Shown: positions 44,824-55,153 of the stretch, piece after piece | How the letters are laid out: each line of letters opens with the position of its first letter | How positions within the stretch are numbered: the first letter of the stretch is position 1 | Assembly: GCF_009728935.1 (NCBI RefSeq) | Contig: NZ_CP034235.1 | Coordinates: 7,837,501 to 7,901,500, forward strand | Direction of reading: 5' to 3' | DNA from: Paenibacillus psychroresistens | GTDB lineage: Bacteria; Bacillota; Bacilli; Paenibacillales; NBRC-103111 | Length of the DNA stretch: 64,000 nucleotides | The notes under the pieces: generated by a model | The model's input: only the letters and a program-made list of their open reading frames with translations | The model's database searches: none | Told to the model about the DNA's origin: nothing | Position numbers and translations under genes: made by a program

Positions 44824-45741
44824 TTATTCTTTAACCGCACCAACCGTTAACCCCTGAATGAAGTAACGCTGAAAAAACGGATAAGCTAGCACGATCGGAC
44901 CTGTAGCCAATACAACCATCGCCATCCGCGAGGTATCCTGAGGCATAGATTGCAGTACTCCCATCCCAATGGAAGGATTATTCGAATTCTGCAGAATAAA
45001 CTGCATGCTGTTCTCAATTCGCATCAGCATGGATTGCAACGGCACCTTGGTAGGATCATCAATGTAAAGCAGCGCATTAAACCAATCATTCCAATAGCCC
45101 AGCGTACTGAATAAAGCAATCGTCGCCAGACCAGGCAGCGATAAAGGCAGAACAAGCTTGGTTAACACTTTAAATTCGCCTGCTCCGTCAATTTTTCCCG
45201 ATTCAATAATGGCGTCAGGAACCATGGTTACAAAGAAGGTCCGCATGATCATTATATAAAAGGCATTGACCGCAAGTGGCAGAATTAGAGCCCATACCGA
45301 ATCCTTCAAGCCTAAAAGCTGGGTAAGCACAATATAGGTCGGCACTAAGCCACCGTTGAATAACATCGTAAAAAAAGCAAAAAATGCAAAGAAATTGCGA
45401 TACTTGAAGCTTTTTCTTGAAACGGCATAGGCAAAAAGAGCAGTCACAACTAAACTAATGACGGTTCCTACAACAGTGACAAATATCGTTATTCCGTAAG
45501 AGCGCAATAACTGGTCACCCGCTTTAAAAAGATAACGGTAAGCGTCAAAGCTCCATTTTTCAGGAATAACCCGATACCCATTTTCAGCTAATGTGGATTC
45601 ATCCGTAAACGAAATGATCATTACAAACAAAAAAGGAAATACGCTAAGTATGGCAGCAACTCCCGCAACAACATTAAATATACCGCTCCAAACAGGATTT
45701 AATTGATTAAAATCACGATTTTTTATTGCTTTAGTGGACAC
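44824..45741 (-). CDS. Sugar ABC transporter permease (LplC type)
   Basis: About 305 residues with six predicted membrane helices and the EAA loop E-S-G-K-I-D-G-A-G-E-F-K-V. GTG at 45747 is very close to AAAGGGG; the GTG two codons later at 45741 has better spacing. Similar to LplC/YtcP of the polysaccharide (LplABC) group. Confidence 0.9.
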   Translation of the reverse strand: MSTKAIKNRDFNQLNPVWSGIFNVVAGVAAILSVFPFLFVMIISFTDESTLAENGYRVIPEKWSFDAYRYLFKAGDQLLRSYGITIFVTVVGTVISLVVTALFAYAVSRKSFKYRNFFAFFAFFTMLFNGGLVPTYIVLTQLLGLKDSVWALILPLAVNAFYIMIMRTFFVTMVPDAIIESGKIDGAGEFKVLTKLVLPLSLPGLATIALFSTLGYWNDWFNALLYIDDPTKVPLQSMLMRIENSMQFILQNSNNPSIGMGVLQSMPQDTSRMAMVVLATGPIVLAYPFFQRYFIQGLTVGAVKE

Positions 45742-45772
45742 AGTCACATCCCCTTTCTATGCGAAGCCTGAA

Positions 45773-46711
45773 TTAGAACAAGGCATTATCTTTATTGAAT
45801 CTGCGCACAACGTAGTTGGATACCATAACCAGAACAAAACCGATTAATGACTGGTATAATCCCGCTGCTGTACTCATCCCAATTTCTCCCGTTGATTTCA
45901 ATCCTCTATAGACGTAAGTATCAATAACGTTGGTTACCGGGAATAACGTTCCCGAATTGCGCGGAACCTGATAGAACAGTCCAAAATCCGCATAAAAAAT
46001 TCTGCCAATAGCAAGCAAGGTCAGGATAGTCATCAACGGCTTCAGGTTAGGCAGGGTAATGCTCCAAATCCGCTGCCATTTGCTGGCACCATCAATCATT
46101 GCCGCTTCATACAAGGACTTATCAATCCCCATAATGGCCGCTAAATAGATAACACTGCTGTAGCCGACTGACTTCCATAGATACACCAAAATCAGAATCA
46201 ATGGCCAATAGGTCGGGTCCGAATACCACTGCACCACATCTATGCCCAGATAAGAAGCTATTTGATTAACCATACCTTTATCAAAGCTTAAAAAACTATA
46301 GAGAAAGTAACCTACAATGACCCAAGATAGAAAATAAGGAAGAAACATCCCTGTTTGATAAAGCTTTGCTAGCTTCTTATTGGAAATCTCCGAAAGCATG
46401 ATGGCCAAGATTAAGGAAAATAACAGTCCTAAAACGATAAATGCTATGTTATAAAGCAGAGTATTCCGTGTAATAATATAAGCGTCCTCTGTACGAAATA
46501 AGAAAGTGAAATTTTGCAGCCCTACCCACTTGCTATCGATAATACTTGCCAAGAAACCATCTCTACCGACGCGATATTCCTTAAAAGCTATAATCATGCC
46601 TGCCATGGGAAGATAGGAAAACAGGACAAACCAGACTGTAGCTGGCATTACCATGATCAGAAATGCTTTATTCATATTCATGTCTTTGAGAAAGTGCCTT
46701 ATACTCTTCAT
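45773..46711 (-). CDS. Sugar ABC transporter permease (LplB type)
   Basis: The 312-residue protein has six membrane helices. A short N-terminal cytoplasmic start is followed by the EAA loop Y-E-A-A-M-I-D-G-A-S-K-W-Q-R. It forms the channel with the LplC-type permease. The binding-protein gene is upstream, separated by an intercistronic hairpin. Confidence 0.92.
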   Translation of the reverse strand: MKSIRHFLKDMNMNKAFLIMVMPATVWFVLFSYLPMAGMIIAFKEYRVGRDGFLASIIDSKWVGLQNFTFLFRTEDAYIITRNTLLYNIAFIVLGLLFSLILAIMLSEISNKKLAKLYQTGMFLPYFLSWVIVGYFLYSFLSFDKGMVNQIASYLGIDVVQWYSDPTYWPLILILVYLWKSVGYSSVIYLAAIMGIDKSLYEAAMIDGASKWQRIWSITLPNLKPLMTILTLLAIGRIFYADFGLFYQVPRNSGTLFPVTNVIDTYVYRGLKSTGEIGMSTAAGLYQSLIGFVLVMVSNYVVRRFNKDNALF

Positions 46712-46744
46712 ACTCTTTCACTCCTCAACCGGATAATCTACCAC

Positions 46745-46782
46745 TTAAAAAAGATTGGGCGAATGGTTAGCATTCGCCCAAT
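46745..46782 (-). terminator. Attenuator-like hairpin after the binding-protein gene
   Basis: The 12-bp arms ATTGGGCGAATG and CATTCGCCCAAT (46754-46765, 46771-46782) are followed on the minus strand by CTTTTTT. It sits between the binding-protein gene and its permeases and can limit read-through. Confidence 0.8.
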
Positions 46783-46813
46783 GACTCTATATATACTTTT
46801 GCGATTCTTTAAT

Positions 46814-48301
46814 TTATTTCTGCGTTGCTCTCCAAGCATCAACTTGTGTTTGAGCTTCAGCCATAATCTTATCTAAACCAGCTGTTTTAAACTTTTCAAT
46901 TGCTTGTGGCAGATATTTCTCAGGATCTACAGTTCCGGTCATCAACGCGGACCAGAATTCTTCTTTAACATTTGAAACGGCTGCAATCTCATTGACTACT
47001 TTAGACGTATCGAAGTTAAAGCCATACAAAGCTGCCGGCTTGCCAGCGGCGTTAAATTTCTTGAACACATCCCATTTATCTGCTGGATCACTTGCGTTCA
47101 GATCCGTAATCATAATGTTTCCTAATGAGAAGGTTGGCATGTCATAATTTTTGGCATCCGGCAAAGCTTCCATAACATTGGCGCTGACTTTCTTGTAATG
47201 CACGCCTTCAATTCCGGAATCAACCATATTCCGTAGAGTTGGATCTGTGTTAAGCAGGTTTAGGAAGTCCATTGCCTTTTCTGGATATTTCGAATTTGCG
47301 GAAATGGCTTGCAAGGAACCCATCACAGACCAGTTATAAATTAAAGACGGACTAGCTGGCGTCGAAACGACTGGATATTGCAAGCTGGCTGACCACAAAT
47401 TATCAGCAAAAGGCTGCGTAGTCGCTTTGTCGATAAACCATTTTCCAGTTGATTGAACATCCGTTAGTGCATTTAGCGTAGCTGCTTCTGTTGGAAGGTA
47501 GCCTGCTTTGTAATATTTGTGCATGGTTTGCAGGGCTTGCTTCATTTCAGGTGTTTCTAGGATGTTGATTACTTTATAATCCGTTGTATCCAGCTTCACA
47601 GCCATCGGCATTTTTTCAATCACATAATCATAAGGGATATAAGGCATGAAGCTTTTATCTGCTGCTAGTGGATAGACATCTTTTTCATTCTCTTTAATTG
47701 TCTTGAGCAAAGGCTCTAGACTTTCGATGGAATTGACTTTTGTAATATCCAGCTTGTATTTATCAAGAAACTGTTTGTTGAAACGCCATACTTCTTGAGC
47801 GGGAAGCTCTTTATTAGTTGGCACGCCATAATTATGGCCATCCACCTTGGAGCCTTCTATGAATGCAGGATCAACTGCACTTAGAATACCTTGTCCGTTT
47901 GATTTAAGTAGATCATCGATTTGCAGGAATGCGCCTTTGCGTGCATTTTGCACATAATCAAATGCCCATGATGCGGAAAACATGATATCCATTGGCTCTC
48001 CTGCAGCGGTCATTACTTGCATTTTTTGCGCGTAATCGCCCCAGTCGAGCATCTTCATTTTGACAGTTACGCCGATTTTCTCTGCTGTATATTTACTTAC
48101 TGCATCCATTACTTTATCTGTGTCCTTTTGTGGTGTTCCGATCGTGTACCAGATCAACTCAACTGGCTTCGCTGTCTCAGGCTTCGCACTCATACCGCCT
48201 TCTGCTGCTTCCTTAGTGCCTCCACCACAAGCGCTTAATACAACTGAAACGGTTAATAAAAGCGTAAGCAATAGAACCCAACTCTTTTTTGTCTTTTTCA
48301 T
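46814..48301 (-). CDS. Oligosaccharide-binding lipoprotein (LplA/LipO type)
   Basis: The 495-residue solute-binding protein has a lipobox L-S-A-C-G near residues 22-26, then a Gly/Glu-rich linker. D-W-G-D-Y-A-Q-K-M-Q-V-M and I-M-F-S-A-S-W-A-F-D-Y resemble LplA-type proteins, which bind larger polysaccharide fragments. It is the first structural gene after the YesM/YesN pair and should feed the LplB/LplC permeases. Confidence 0.92.
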   Translation of the reverse strand: MKKTKKSWVLLLTLLLTVSVVLSACGGGTKEAAEGGMSAKPETAKPVELIWYTIGTPQKDTDKVMDAVSKYTAEKIGVTVKMKMLDWGDYAQKMQVMTAAGEPMDIMFSASWAFDYVQNARKGAFLQIDDLLKSNGQGILSAVDPAFIEGSKVDGHNYGVPTNKELPAQEVWRFNKQFLDKYKLDITKVNSIESLEPLLKTIKENEKDVYPLAADKSFMPYIPYDYVIEKMPMAVKLDTTDYKVINILETPEMKQALQTMHKYYKAGYLPTEAATLNALTDVQSTGKWFIDKATTQPFADNLWSASLQYPVVSTPASPSLIYNWSVMGSLQAISANSKYPEKAMDFLNLLNTDPTLRNMVDSGIEGVHYKKVSANVMEALPDAKNYDMPTFSLGNIMITDLNASDPADKWDVFKKFNAAGKPAALYGFNFDTSKVVNEIAAVSNVKEEFWSALMTGTVDPEKYLPQAIEKFKTAGLDKIMAEAQTQVDAWRATQK

Positions 48302-48416
48302 GATAATGGATCTCCCCTTAATAAGTAGTTAGCCCTTGTCCTAAAGACTACCTTAACAGTACCTTATCCATAGAATTCCCAATAGGATAAAAACCTAAGA
48401 TATCCTGTCCAAAATA

Positions 48417-48450
48417 AAGAAAAGAACCGCTGTTGTACACTCACAGCAGT
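48417..48450 (-). terminator. Terminator overlapping the YesN-type regulator stop
   Basis: On the minus strand CTGCTGT and ACAGCGG pair (one G-U) followed by TTCTTTTCTTT. The first arm overlaps the stop codon region. Confidence 0.6.
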
Positions 48451-49958
48451 CCTTTATAATCTGTGGGCGATATGCCTACGTATTTTTTAAATTGCTTGTA
48501 GAAATAACCCGTCTCCCAATAACCAACCTTACGGGCAATTTCATGGACCTTGAAATGAGTGGACTTCAGCATCTCTTTGGCCTGCTCAATCCGATATTTG
48601 TTGATATACTCCGCAAAGCTCTCGCTCGTTTCTTTGTGGAACAGCTGACCGAGATACACAGGGTGGATATTATATTTGCCGCTTAACGTTTTTAAAGATA
48701 TTTCATCTGCATACAGCTCTTCAATATCCTTCAGCACCTGTTGGATCACCGGACTTTTCACATCGCGAATAAGCAAATCTACCGTTAACCCTGCCACTTC
48801 CTTAATTGCGCTTACCAGCTCATAAATCCCAAAAGCATTCATGACTTGCTCAAAGCCTTTTTCATATAAATCAGCTTGATCCCGATTGGTAATTTCCTTT
48901 AATTTAATTTTGAAGCGAATCATCATTTCAATTGCGATGCTTTGGATATAAGTCGGCGTCATGCCCTCGATCGTTTGAATTCTTTGAAAATCCTTATCGA
49001 TGCGGGCAAAAAGCAGATATTTCTCCTTAGCAATAATTAACTTGGAATACTCGGGCCAATCTACAGGCAATCCGTGATGAATTCCTTGAACAATCGGGAG
49101 CTCCTGATAATCCATAATGGCTTTATCGCGGTAAATCAAGAAGTATTCCTGTGCCTTCTTTGCATGTGTGTAGCTTAAAGCTGCCTGCTCGGGCAAGCTT
49201 TCAATCGTACCTAGGGAATACCTCAGCGGCTCATGGTCGAGCAATTGCTCTTTTAATTTAAGCAGTTTGGCTGCAGCATCCTCATGCCCCTGGCTCATCT
49301 CGCTCAGCGTAAAAATAAGCACGATATCTCCATCCATATCACGAAAAGGAATAATCGATCTATCCTCCTCAGTCTCACTGACAACATAATCAAATAATCC
49401 AGGAATAAACCGCTCTGAACGGATAATCGCTACCAGAATATAGGGCTTATCAAAATCCAATTGCAGGAAATGGACACGCTCCATAAATTCATTTCCCGCA
49501 ATCTGCCCCGTCATGAATCGGTACAGAATATTATCCTGAATGATGCGGCTATCATATTTATTCCAAGCATTCTCTACTTTATATTCATTTAGCTTTTCTA
49601 TCGTATTAGCGAGTGTCGATTGGAGCTCAACCAGATTAATCGGCTTCAGCAGATAATTTTCAATCCCAAGCTTCATGCCTTCTTTAAGATAATTAAACTC
49701 ATTATAGCCACTAAGAATAATCACCTTCAGTTCAGGACGCAGAGCTCTCGCAGCCGCAATAAGCTCTAAACCGTTCATGATCGGCATTGAAATATCCGTA
49801 ATGAGGATATCAACTGGCTTAAGCTGCAAAGCGTCCAAGGCTTCCTTGCCATTCTCCGCATGCCCGACAATTTCTAGACCAAAGCTTGCCCAATCAATAA
49901 TATCGTACAAGCCTTCAATGATGAACGGCTCATCTTCAACAATAAAAACTTTATACAT
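48441..49958 (-). CDS. YesN-type response regulator, AraC output
   Basis: The 505-residue protein has an N-terminal receiver (E-D-E-P, D-I-L-I-T-D-I-S-M-P-I-M-N-G, L-S-G-Y-N-E-F and K-P-I) and a long linker. A C-terminal AraC double helix-turn-helix starts near residue 400 (L-K-T-L-S-G-K-Y-N-I-H-P, then V-H-E-I-A-R-K-V-G-Y-W-E-T-G-Y-F). The YesM-type kinase is encoded just upstream, overlapping by 8 bp. It likely activates the mannoside operon downstream. Confidence 0.94.
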   Translation of the reverse strand: MYKVFIVEDEPFIIEGLYDIIDWASFGLEIVGHAENGKEALDALQLKPVDILITDISMPIMNGLELIAAARALRPELKVIILSGYNEFNYLKEGMKLGIENYLLKPINLVELQSTLANTIEKLNEYKVENAWNKYDSRIIQDNILYRFMTGQIAGNEFMERVHFLQLDFDKPYILVAIIRSERFIPGLFDYVVSETEEDRSIIPFRDMDGDIVLIFTLSEMSQGHEDAAAKLLKLKEQLLDHEPLRYSLGTIESLPEQAALSYTHAKKAQEYFLIYRDKAIMDYQELPIVQGIHHGLPVDWPEYSKLIIAKEKYLLFARIDKDFQRIQTIEGMTPTYIQSIAIEMMIRFKIKLKEITNRDQADLYEKGFEQVMNAFGIYELVSAIKEVAGLTVDLLIRDVKSPVIQQVLKDIEELYADEISLKTLSGKYNIHPVYLGQLFHKETSESFAEYINKYRIEQAKEMLKSTHFKVHEIARKVGYWETGYFYKQFKKYVGISPTDYKGLL

Positions 49959-51768
49959 GGTGATCGTCTCCCCCTTCCTTGAATGGAAACCATACTGTCA
50001 CCGTAGTCCCTTTTCCCAGTTCGCTATCTATCTTAATCCCATGCCCAATCCCATAAAACAGCCTCAAGCGATCATTTACACTGCGTAAGCCAAACGCTTC
50101 CTCAGGCGAATCAAGCTCGATCAGCGATTGTTGGATCTCCAGCAGCTTATCCTGCGCAATCCCAATGCCATTATCAGCGAATTCAAAGCGCAGCAGATCA
50201 TCCACTTGCTGGATCCGAATGACGATCCGATTATCCTCGCGTTGTGCTTGCAGGCCATGTACAATGTAATTTTCGATAATGGGCTGGAGTGACAATTTCA
50301 TAATCTGCCGCTTGGCTAACCCCTTGTCCCACTCGATGACATAAGAAAGCTTATCCTTATAACGAATGCGGAAAAGCTCCAAGTACAGCCGGCAAACCTC
50401 AATTTCATCCTCAAGCGTATAAACGGATTTCTGTTCGTAGGAGTGTTTGAATAAAACCGATAAGCTGTAAATCATCTCCCCCACATCACCAGCCCCTTGC
50501 GAGATAGCTCTCATCCGGATAACTTCCAGCGTATTATATAAGAAGTGGGGATTCACTCTCGCTTGTAATGCCGATAATTCCGTATGCTTTTGCTTAATTT
50601 CCGCTTTATAGACCCGATCAATGTAGCGTGTTAATTCATCCAGCATCTCGTTAAAGCTACGCGATATTTGACCAAGCTCATCCTCTTGAAGATCATAAAT
50701 GCGGGCATTTAAATCACCCTTCTCTACCTTCCCCATGAAACGAATGATTTTTTTAGTGCGCTTGGCAAAATTTATTACAAACAACGAGGGCAAGAGGATC
50801 GCAAAAAAGATACAGAGTGCGCTGATAAAGATAATTGTATTCCGCAGACTACGATAGGCCATGGCAATTTCACTTTTCGCAGCGACCCCAACCACCATGT
50901 AACCAGCCTTATTCTGGGTTAAAGTAGTCATATACGATGGCTTATCCAACGTGACTTCCTTGTATAATGAATTCGTCATTTTCATATAAGGGTAGACGGC
51001 TCCATAATACCTATCCGAAGAATCGAATAAAACATCACCATCATCAGCCAGCACCAAGATGGAGCCTTTTAAATCTTTATTATAGCTAACTAAAGCATCC
51101 TGAATACCTGAGGATTTATAATAAACGAACAGCTGGCCAATATTCTTCAAGGTCGCTTTATCGTTAATCGGACTACGAATCGAATAAAGCCGAGGATCCA
51201 ACTGACCCATTGCTTTTCTCATCCAAAAGCTAGGTGAGGCGACACTATTAATTTCCATGGCAATAGCGTCCGGAACATAGGAACGCGACGCATTGGTTGA
51301 GATCAACGTAGTTCTATCAGGGGTGTTAACATACATAAATTGCTGATTAGCGCTGTATAGAATCATATCCTCAATACTTCGATCATCCTCCATTTTATTC
51401 CGAAAGTACTCAAGACCGTTCAAAGAGCTTTTTGCTTTACTCAGATCAAATTGATCGAGGTTGTTGCTGACATACTCTTGGAACGAATGCTGCAAAAAAT
51501 ACGAGACATTGTTTGCTAATATTTCATCCTTATAAACGTCCGTAACCATCGATTGCACAGCTTCATATTTATTAGTCAGATAATGATCCACGCTCTCCAT
51601 CGCCTTCTTTTGCTTATCCAGCTCGCTGTTGACGATAGATTGGGACATGAAATCATACATCAAGTAGGAGAAGGCAATAATCGCAATAATGGTGAAGATC
51701 GAGAATAACAGAATCGTTTTCATGAATAGATTGTTCTTAAAATATTGTGTATAGACCCGCCTAATCAT
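49951..51768 (-). CDS. YesM-type sensor histidine kinase
   Basis: The 605-residue protein has TM1 at ~18-40, an extracellular double-Cache-like sensor (~45-300), TM2 at ~300-322, HAMP, then the His_kinase domain with N-P-H-F-L-Y-N-T-L-E as phospho-acceptor region and HATPase_c with D-N-G-I-G. It senses an extracellular sugar or binding-protein state. GGGAGG precedes the ATG. The gene diverges from the EcsA-like gene. Confidence 0.94.
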   Translation of the reverse strand: MIRRVYTQYFKNNLFMKTILLFSIFTIIAIIAFSYLMYDFMSQSIVNSELDKQKKAMESVDHYLTNKYEAVQSMVTDVYKDEILANNVSYFLQHSFQEYVSNNLDQFDLSKAKSSLNGLEYFRNKMEDDRSIEDMILYSANQQFMYVNTPDRTTLISTNASRSYVPDAIAMEINSVASPSFWMRKAMGQLDPRLYSIRSPINDKATLKNIGQLFVYYKSSGIQDALVSYNKDLKGSILVLADDGDVLFDSSDRYYGAVYPYMKMTNSLYKEVTLDKPSYMTTLTQNKAGYMVVGVAAKSEIAMAYRSLRNTIIFISALCIFFAILLPSLFVINFAKRTKKIIRFMGKVEKGDLNARIYDLQEDELGQISRSFNEMLDELTRYIDRVYKAEIKQKHTELSALQARVNPHFLYNTLEVIRMRAISQGAGDVGEMIYSLSVLFKHSYEQKSVYTLEDEIEVCRLYLELFRIRYKDKLSYVIEWDKGLAKRQIMKLSLQPIIENYIVHGLQAQREDNRIVIRIQQVDDLLRFEFADNGIGIAQDKLLEIQQSLIELDSPEEAFGLRSVNDRLRLFYGIGHGIKIDSELGKGTTVTVWFPFKEGGDDHHV

Positions 51769-51946
51769 CCTAAGGGTATCCTCCCTGCTGCTTAATCATT
51801 TGATTATAAGGGACAATGTCAAGGTGCGCAAAGCAGGTTGAAATTACCATTGATGCTGCTGGATTGTCCGGCATTCTGCTCTCGACGATTTAATTGAACC
51901 ATTATGCTATAATCAATTCACAAAGAATCGGAGAGGATTGAACCTT

Positions 51947-52645
51947 GTGGGAATGGTAACGGTTGGTATTGAACAAGCAGGCTATGAAGGACGCAAGGAT
52001 GTCATTCGCGATATCCACTTTTCCATCAACCCGGGGGAATTAGTTGGTTTAATTGGACCCAATGGCGCAGGAAAAAGCACGACAATCAAGGCAGTTCTTG
52101 GCCTATTAGCGGATTTTACAGGGGAAGTAAATTTCGGTGGTTCGAAGAAAAATTACGCTTATATCCCGGAACAACCGATTTTATATGATAAATTAACCTT
52201 CTGGGAGCATCTAGAGCTGGCAGCGTCTGCTAATGAAATGGAACGAGCGGATTTTGAGTCGAAAGCGGAGCTTTTAGTTAAGCGATTTCGACTGCAAGAG
52301 GTTAAACACCATTTACCCTCTAGCTTTTCTAAAGGGATGCAGCAGAAAATTATGCTTATTCTCGGCTTTCTAGCTGAGCCTGACTTATACGTGGTCGATG
52401 AACCCTTTGTTGGCTTAGATCCGCGAGCGACAAAAGATTTGCTGTCATTATTAGAGGAAGAACGTAAACGTGGCGCTGCTGTTCTTATGTCCACACATGT
52501 ACTCGATACCGCTGAGAAAATCTGTGATCGATTTATTCTACTAGATCAAGGCTCCATCGTGGCACAAGGAGATTTACAGCAAATTCAACAGCAATGCAAG
52601 CTTCCAAACGCCTCATTATTCGACTGCTTTCATTCATTGACTTAA
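51947..52645 (+). CDS. ecsA: ABC transporter ATPase (EcsA-like)
   Basis: The product has 232 residues from GTG 51947, about 10 bp after GGAGAGG; a TTG at 51938 is too close to that site. Walker A is G-P-N-G-A-G-K-S-T-T, the signature loop is F-S-K-G-M-Q-Q-K, Walker B is L-Y-V-V-D-E-P, with an H-loop at S-T-H. The companion membrane protein downstream fits EcsB. In Bacillus the EcsAB exporter supports protein secretion, competence and membrane-protease activity. Confidence 0.88.
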   Translation: MGMVTVGIEQAGYEGRKDVIRDIHFSINPGELVGLIGPNGAGKSTTIKAVLGLLADFTGEVNFGGSKKNYAYIPEQPILYDKLTFWEHLELAASANEMERADFESKAELLVKRFRLQEVKHHLPSSFSKGMQQKIMLILGFLAEPDLYVVDEPFVGLDPRATKDLLSLLEEERKRGAAVLMSTHVLDTAEKICDRFILLDQGSIVAQGDLQQIQQQCKLPNASLFDCFHSLT

Positions 52646-52656
52646 GGAGACCTGCG

Positions 52657-53898
52657 ATGCTTACCCCAGCAAAATTATTCTTAAAACGTCTGGCCGCACA
52701 TGGGGCATTTCAATGGAGCGTTCTTCGTTTGGTCGTGGATTGGATCATTGCGCTGTATTTTATTGTGCCGGCATTTGTTATTCTTGGATTCCAATACCAT
52801 TCTTGGTGGGACCATGCGCCTGTTTGGATTGAGAAAATACCCTATTACATTATCGTAATTATCCTCTATAGAATAGCTACAATGGGCACTGTCCGTTTAT
52901 TCGTCGAAGAAGCGGATCAATTATTCCTGCTGCAGCATTCCAAATGGATCCCGCGACTTAAACGGCTAGGAATGGCCTATTCGTTTATCTTCCACTTGGT
53001 ATTTAGCGCTGCAATAGTCGCTCTGCTAGCTCCACTGCTGGTCGTTCATTATCTATTAACACCAGGACAACTTATCATGCTATTTTTCTACATGGTGATA
53101 TTCCGTAACCTGTCCGCTTTTATAAAGCACTTTCTTAGCTTGCGTTATTCAAGCTGGCGCTATTTGTTAGCCACCATTGGATTGCAGCTTGTTATGACCA
53201 CTATTTTTGTTTATACCGTGCTTACTATGAAATTAGAGCTATTTCTTTGGAGCGGTGAGGTTCTAGTATTTGCCTTGCTTACCTATTTATCGATGAAATA
53301 TCGGCTTCATCTTAAAGGCACATTTGCCCGGGATGTCGAGCACGAGCAAACACAACGTTTGAAATTCATTGCGCTCTTACTGAGACGAAACGTAACTAGA
53401 AAACCTAAAACCCAAAAAGTAAAACCCTTTTTCTTCTCTCAGTCTAACCTGATATTTAAACAACGAAACCCTGTTAACGGGCTCGTCGAGCTTTACCTTA
53501 AATCTTTTGTTCGCAGCGGAGTTCAGATGAGGCTTTATTTACAATTCCTTGCCGTCGGTATGGGCTTAATGGCACTACCCATTCTACCCAAAACAATTAA
53601 AATCGTCCTCTGGCTGGTACTTTCGATCTTTTTCTGCAACTGGCTAAAGGTTTATTGGTATGAGGTACTGGATTCGCCCTTTGTTCAAATGTTCTCGTGG
53701 AAGGATATCGATCGACAGAGCGCAGCACAGAAAGGAATCTTCTATGCGGTGTTGCCTGGTTATTCTTTAATCGGTCTGACACTTGGTATAACTTCTTTAA
53801 CTTGGTCTGGGACTTTAAGCATTTTGTTATTCGGTGGGGCTATTGTTTATATGATGACCAACATTATAATTACGATGACTTTCAAAAAGCAGGCCTAG
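52657..53898 (+). CDS. ecsB: ABC transporter permease (EcsB-like)
   Basis: The ATG at 52657 has AAGGAG 7 bp upstream; an upstream in-frame start at 52594 lies within ecsA. About 413 residues with multiple hydrophobic segments (near 20-45, 65-85, 110-165, 185-225, 320-350, 375-410), matching EcsB topology. F-V-E-E-A-D-Q-L-F-L-L is a family motif. It lies 11 bp after the ATPase gene and should form the exporter with it. Confidence 0.85.
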   Translation: MLTPAKLFLKRLAAHGAFQWSVLRLVVDWIIALYFIVPAFVILGFQYHSWWDHAPVWIEKIPYYIIVIILYRIATMGTVRLFVEEADQLFLLQHSKWIPRLKRLGMAYSFIFHLVFSAAIVALLAPLLVVHYLLTPGQLIMLFFYMVIFRNLSAFIKHFLSLRYSSWRYLLATIGLQLVMTTIFVYTVLTMKLELFLWSGEVLVFALLTYLSMKYRLHLKGTFARDVEHEQTQRLKFIALLLRRNVTRKPKTQKVKPFFFSQSNLIFKQRNPVNGLVELYLKSFVRSGVQMRLYLQFLAVGMGLMALPILPKTIKIVLWLVLSIFFCNWLKVYWYEVLDSPFVQMFSWKDIDRQSAAQKGIFYAVLPGYSLIGLTLGITSLTWSGTLSILLFGGAIVYMMTNIIITMTFKKQA

Positions 53899-53915
53899 TC
53901 CATTGTGTAAACCAC

Positions 53916-55040
53916 TTATTTAATCGGCTTTAAGAAACCTTCCAATTCATTGCCTTTCACGTAAATATCAGGTGTTATATGAGCATTCATAATATTCTTT
54001 TCTTTGACATTCCAGTAGTGATTCACCACGAACACCATGATCTTGCTTTTCTTATCTTCAAAAACCTGCTGGCCTACGCCTTTGCCAAACGTGTTTCTCC
54101 CTATAACGGTTACGTTGCTTAGATATGTTTTTAAACCCAAGGTTAACAATTCAGCTGCACTAGCCGTATGTTCGTCAACCAAAATATAGATCTTATTAAA
54201 CTTGATCTGCGAGGCGTCGGAATAATAGCTGTCTGTGTAACCATCTGCGTAGATTAACGTGCTAGTTACGTACTTGGGAAGCAGCGCATCCAGCATGTTA
54301 TTCGAGGTTACTGTTAGACCTCCAGAATTGCCTCGTAAATCAATGATCAGTGTTTTCTGCTCTGTATCGGGGATATTATCCAGTAATTCAACTAATTTAT
54401 CGTCTGTGTTGCGATTAAAGTCATTGATTTGCAGATAAACCTTATTTCCATCTAGCTTGTAGCTTATATCCTGATTAGTGGAGGCCGTAGCAAAGTCATA
54501 ATCCTCGCCGTATAGCACAAACGTAAAGATATCATTCTTCTGTTTCGCACCATTAATAACCTCTGCAATTTCACGATTTGTAATTTCTGGTTTTTTCAAA
54601 GCCGCTAGCTTATTATCTAAATCAGCCATGCCGTCTTTATATAAATAGTTGTCGCTAAAAAATTGGCTGATCTGTTCACCAAGCGGCTTTTTCCGCTCTT
54701 GCAGGGCCTCTTTGACATATAACGCTGTGCTATTCTCTGAATACATCTTCAAACTCTTAATACTATACTCTTCGGCGTGCACATAATCTTCAAGCGCTAA
54801 ATAAGCGTAAGCCATGCTGGACAGTGCATCATCATCCTCGGCATTAATCTCCACAGCCTTTTTAAAATAATCGATGGCTTCCTGATAGTTGCCTAGCTCC
54901 GAGCTGCATTTGCCGATAAACCAAACAATATCTGCTGAACCTGCAAATTTCTGCTCAGAAGCTTTACCGAATTCGATACATTTTTGATCTCGTTTTCCAT
55001 TATAGAGAGCCTTGAGTTTTTTGAGAAAAGTATCCTCATT
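53916..55040 (-). pseudogene. 3' half of the IS-split TPR-S41 peptidase gene
   Basis: The half begins at the 4-bp IS duplication. It reads N-E-D-T-F-L-K-K-L, three TPR-like helices (L-G-N-Y-Q-E-A-I-D-Y-F-K-K-A-V-E-I-N), then a C-terminal processing peptidase (S41) domain. There L-I-I-D-L-R-G-N-S-G-G precedes the catalytic T-A-S-A-A-E-L-L Ser, and G-K-G-V-G-Q carries the general-base Lys. The frame runs ~50 codons further into the insertion sequence, which supplies a false start (M-R-R-L-F-V-W); those residues are not native. Ends at a TAA shortly after ecsB. No export signal remains, so it is probably inactive. The N-terminal half lies at 56738-57838. Confidence 0.82.
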
Positions 55041-55153
55041 AGAGAGCACTGCAAAACGAATACAATATTTGTAAAATGGAATCCAGTACCGTATAGGTGC
55101 TGGGTTTTCTGCATTTTGGTATAATAAAAGAAAAAAAGAAAGAGTGAGAAAGC

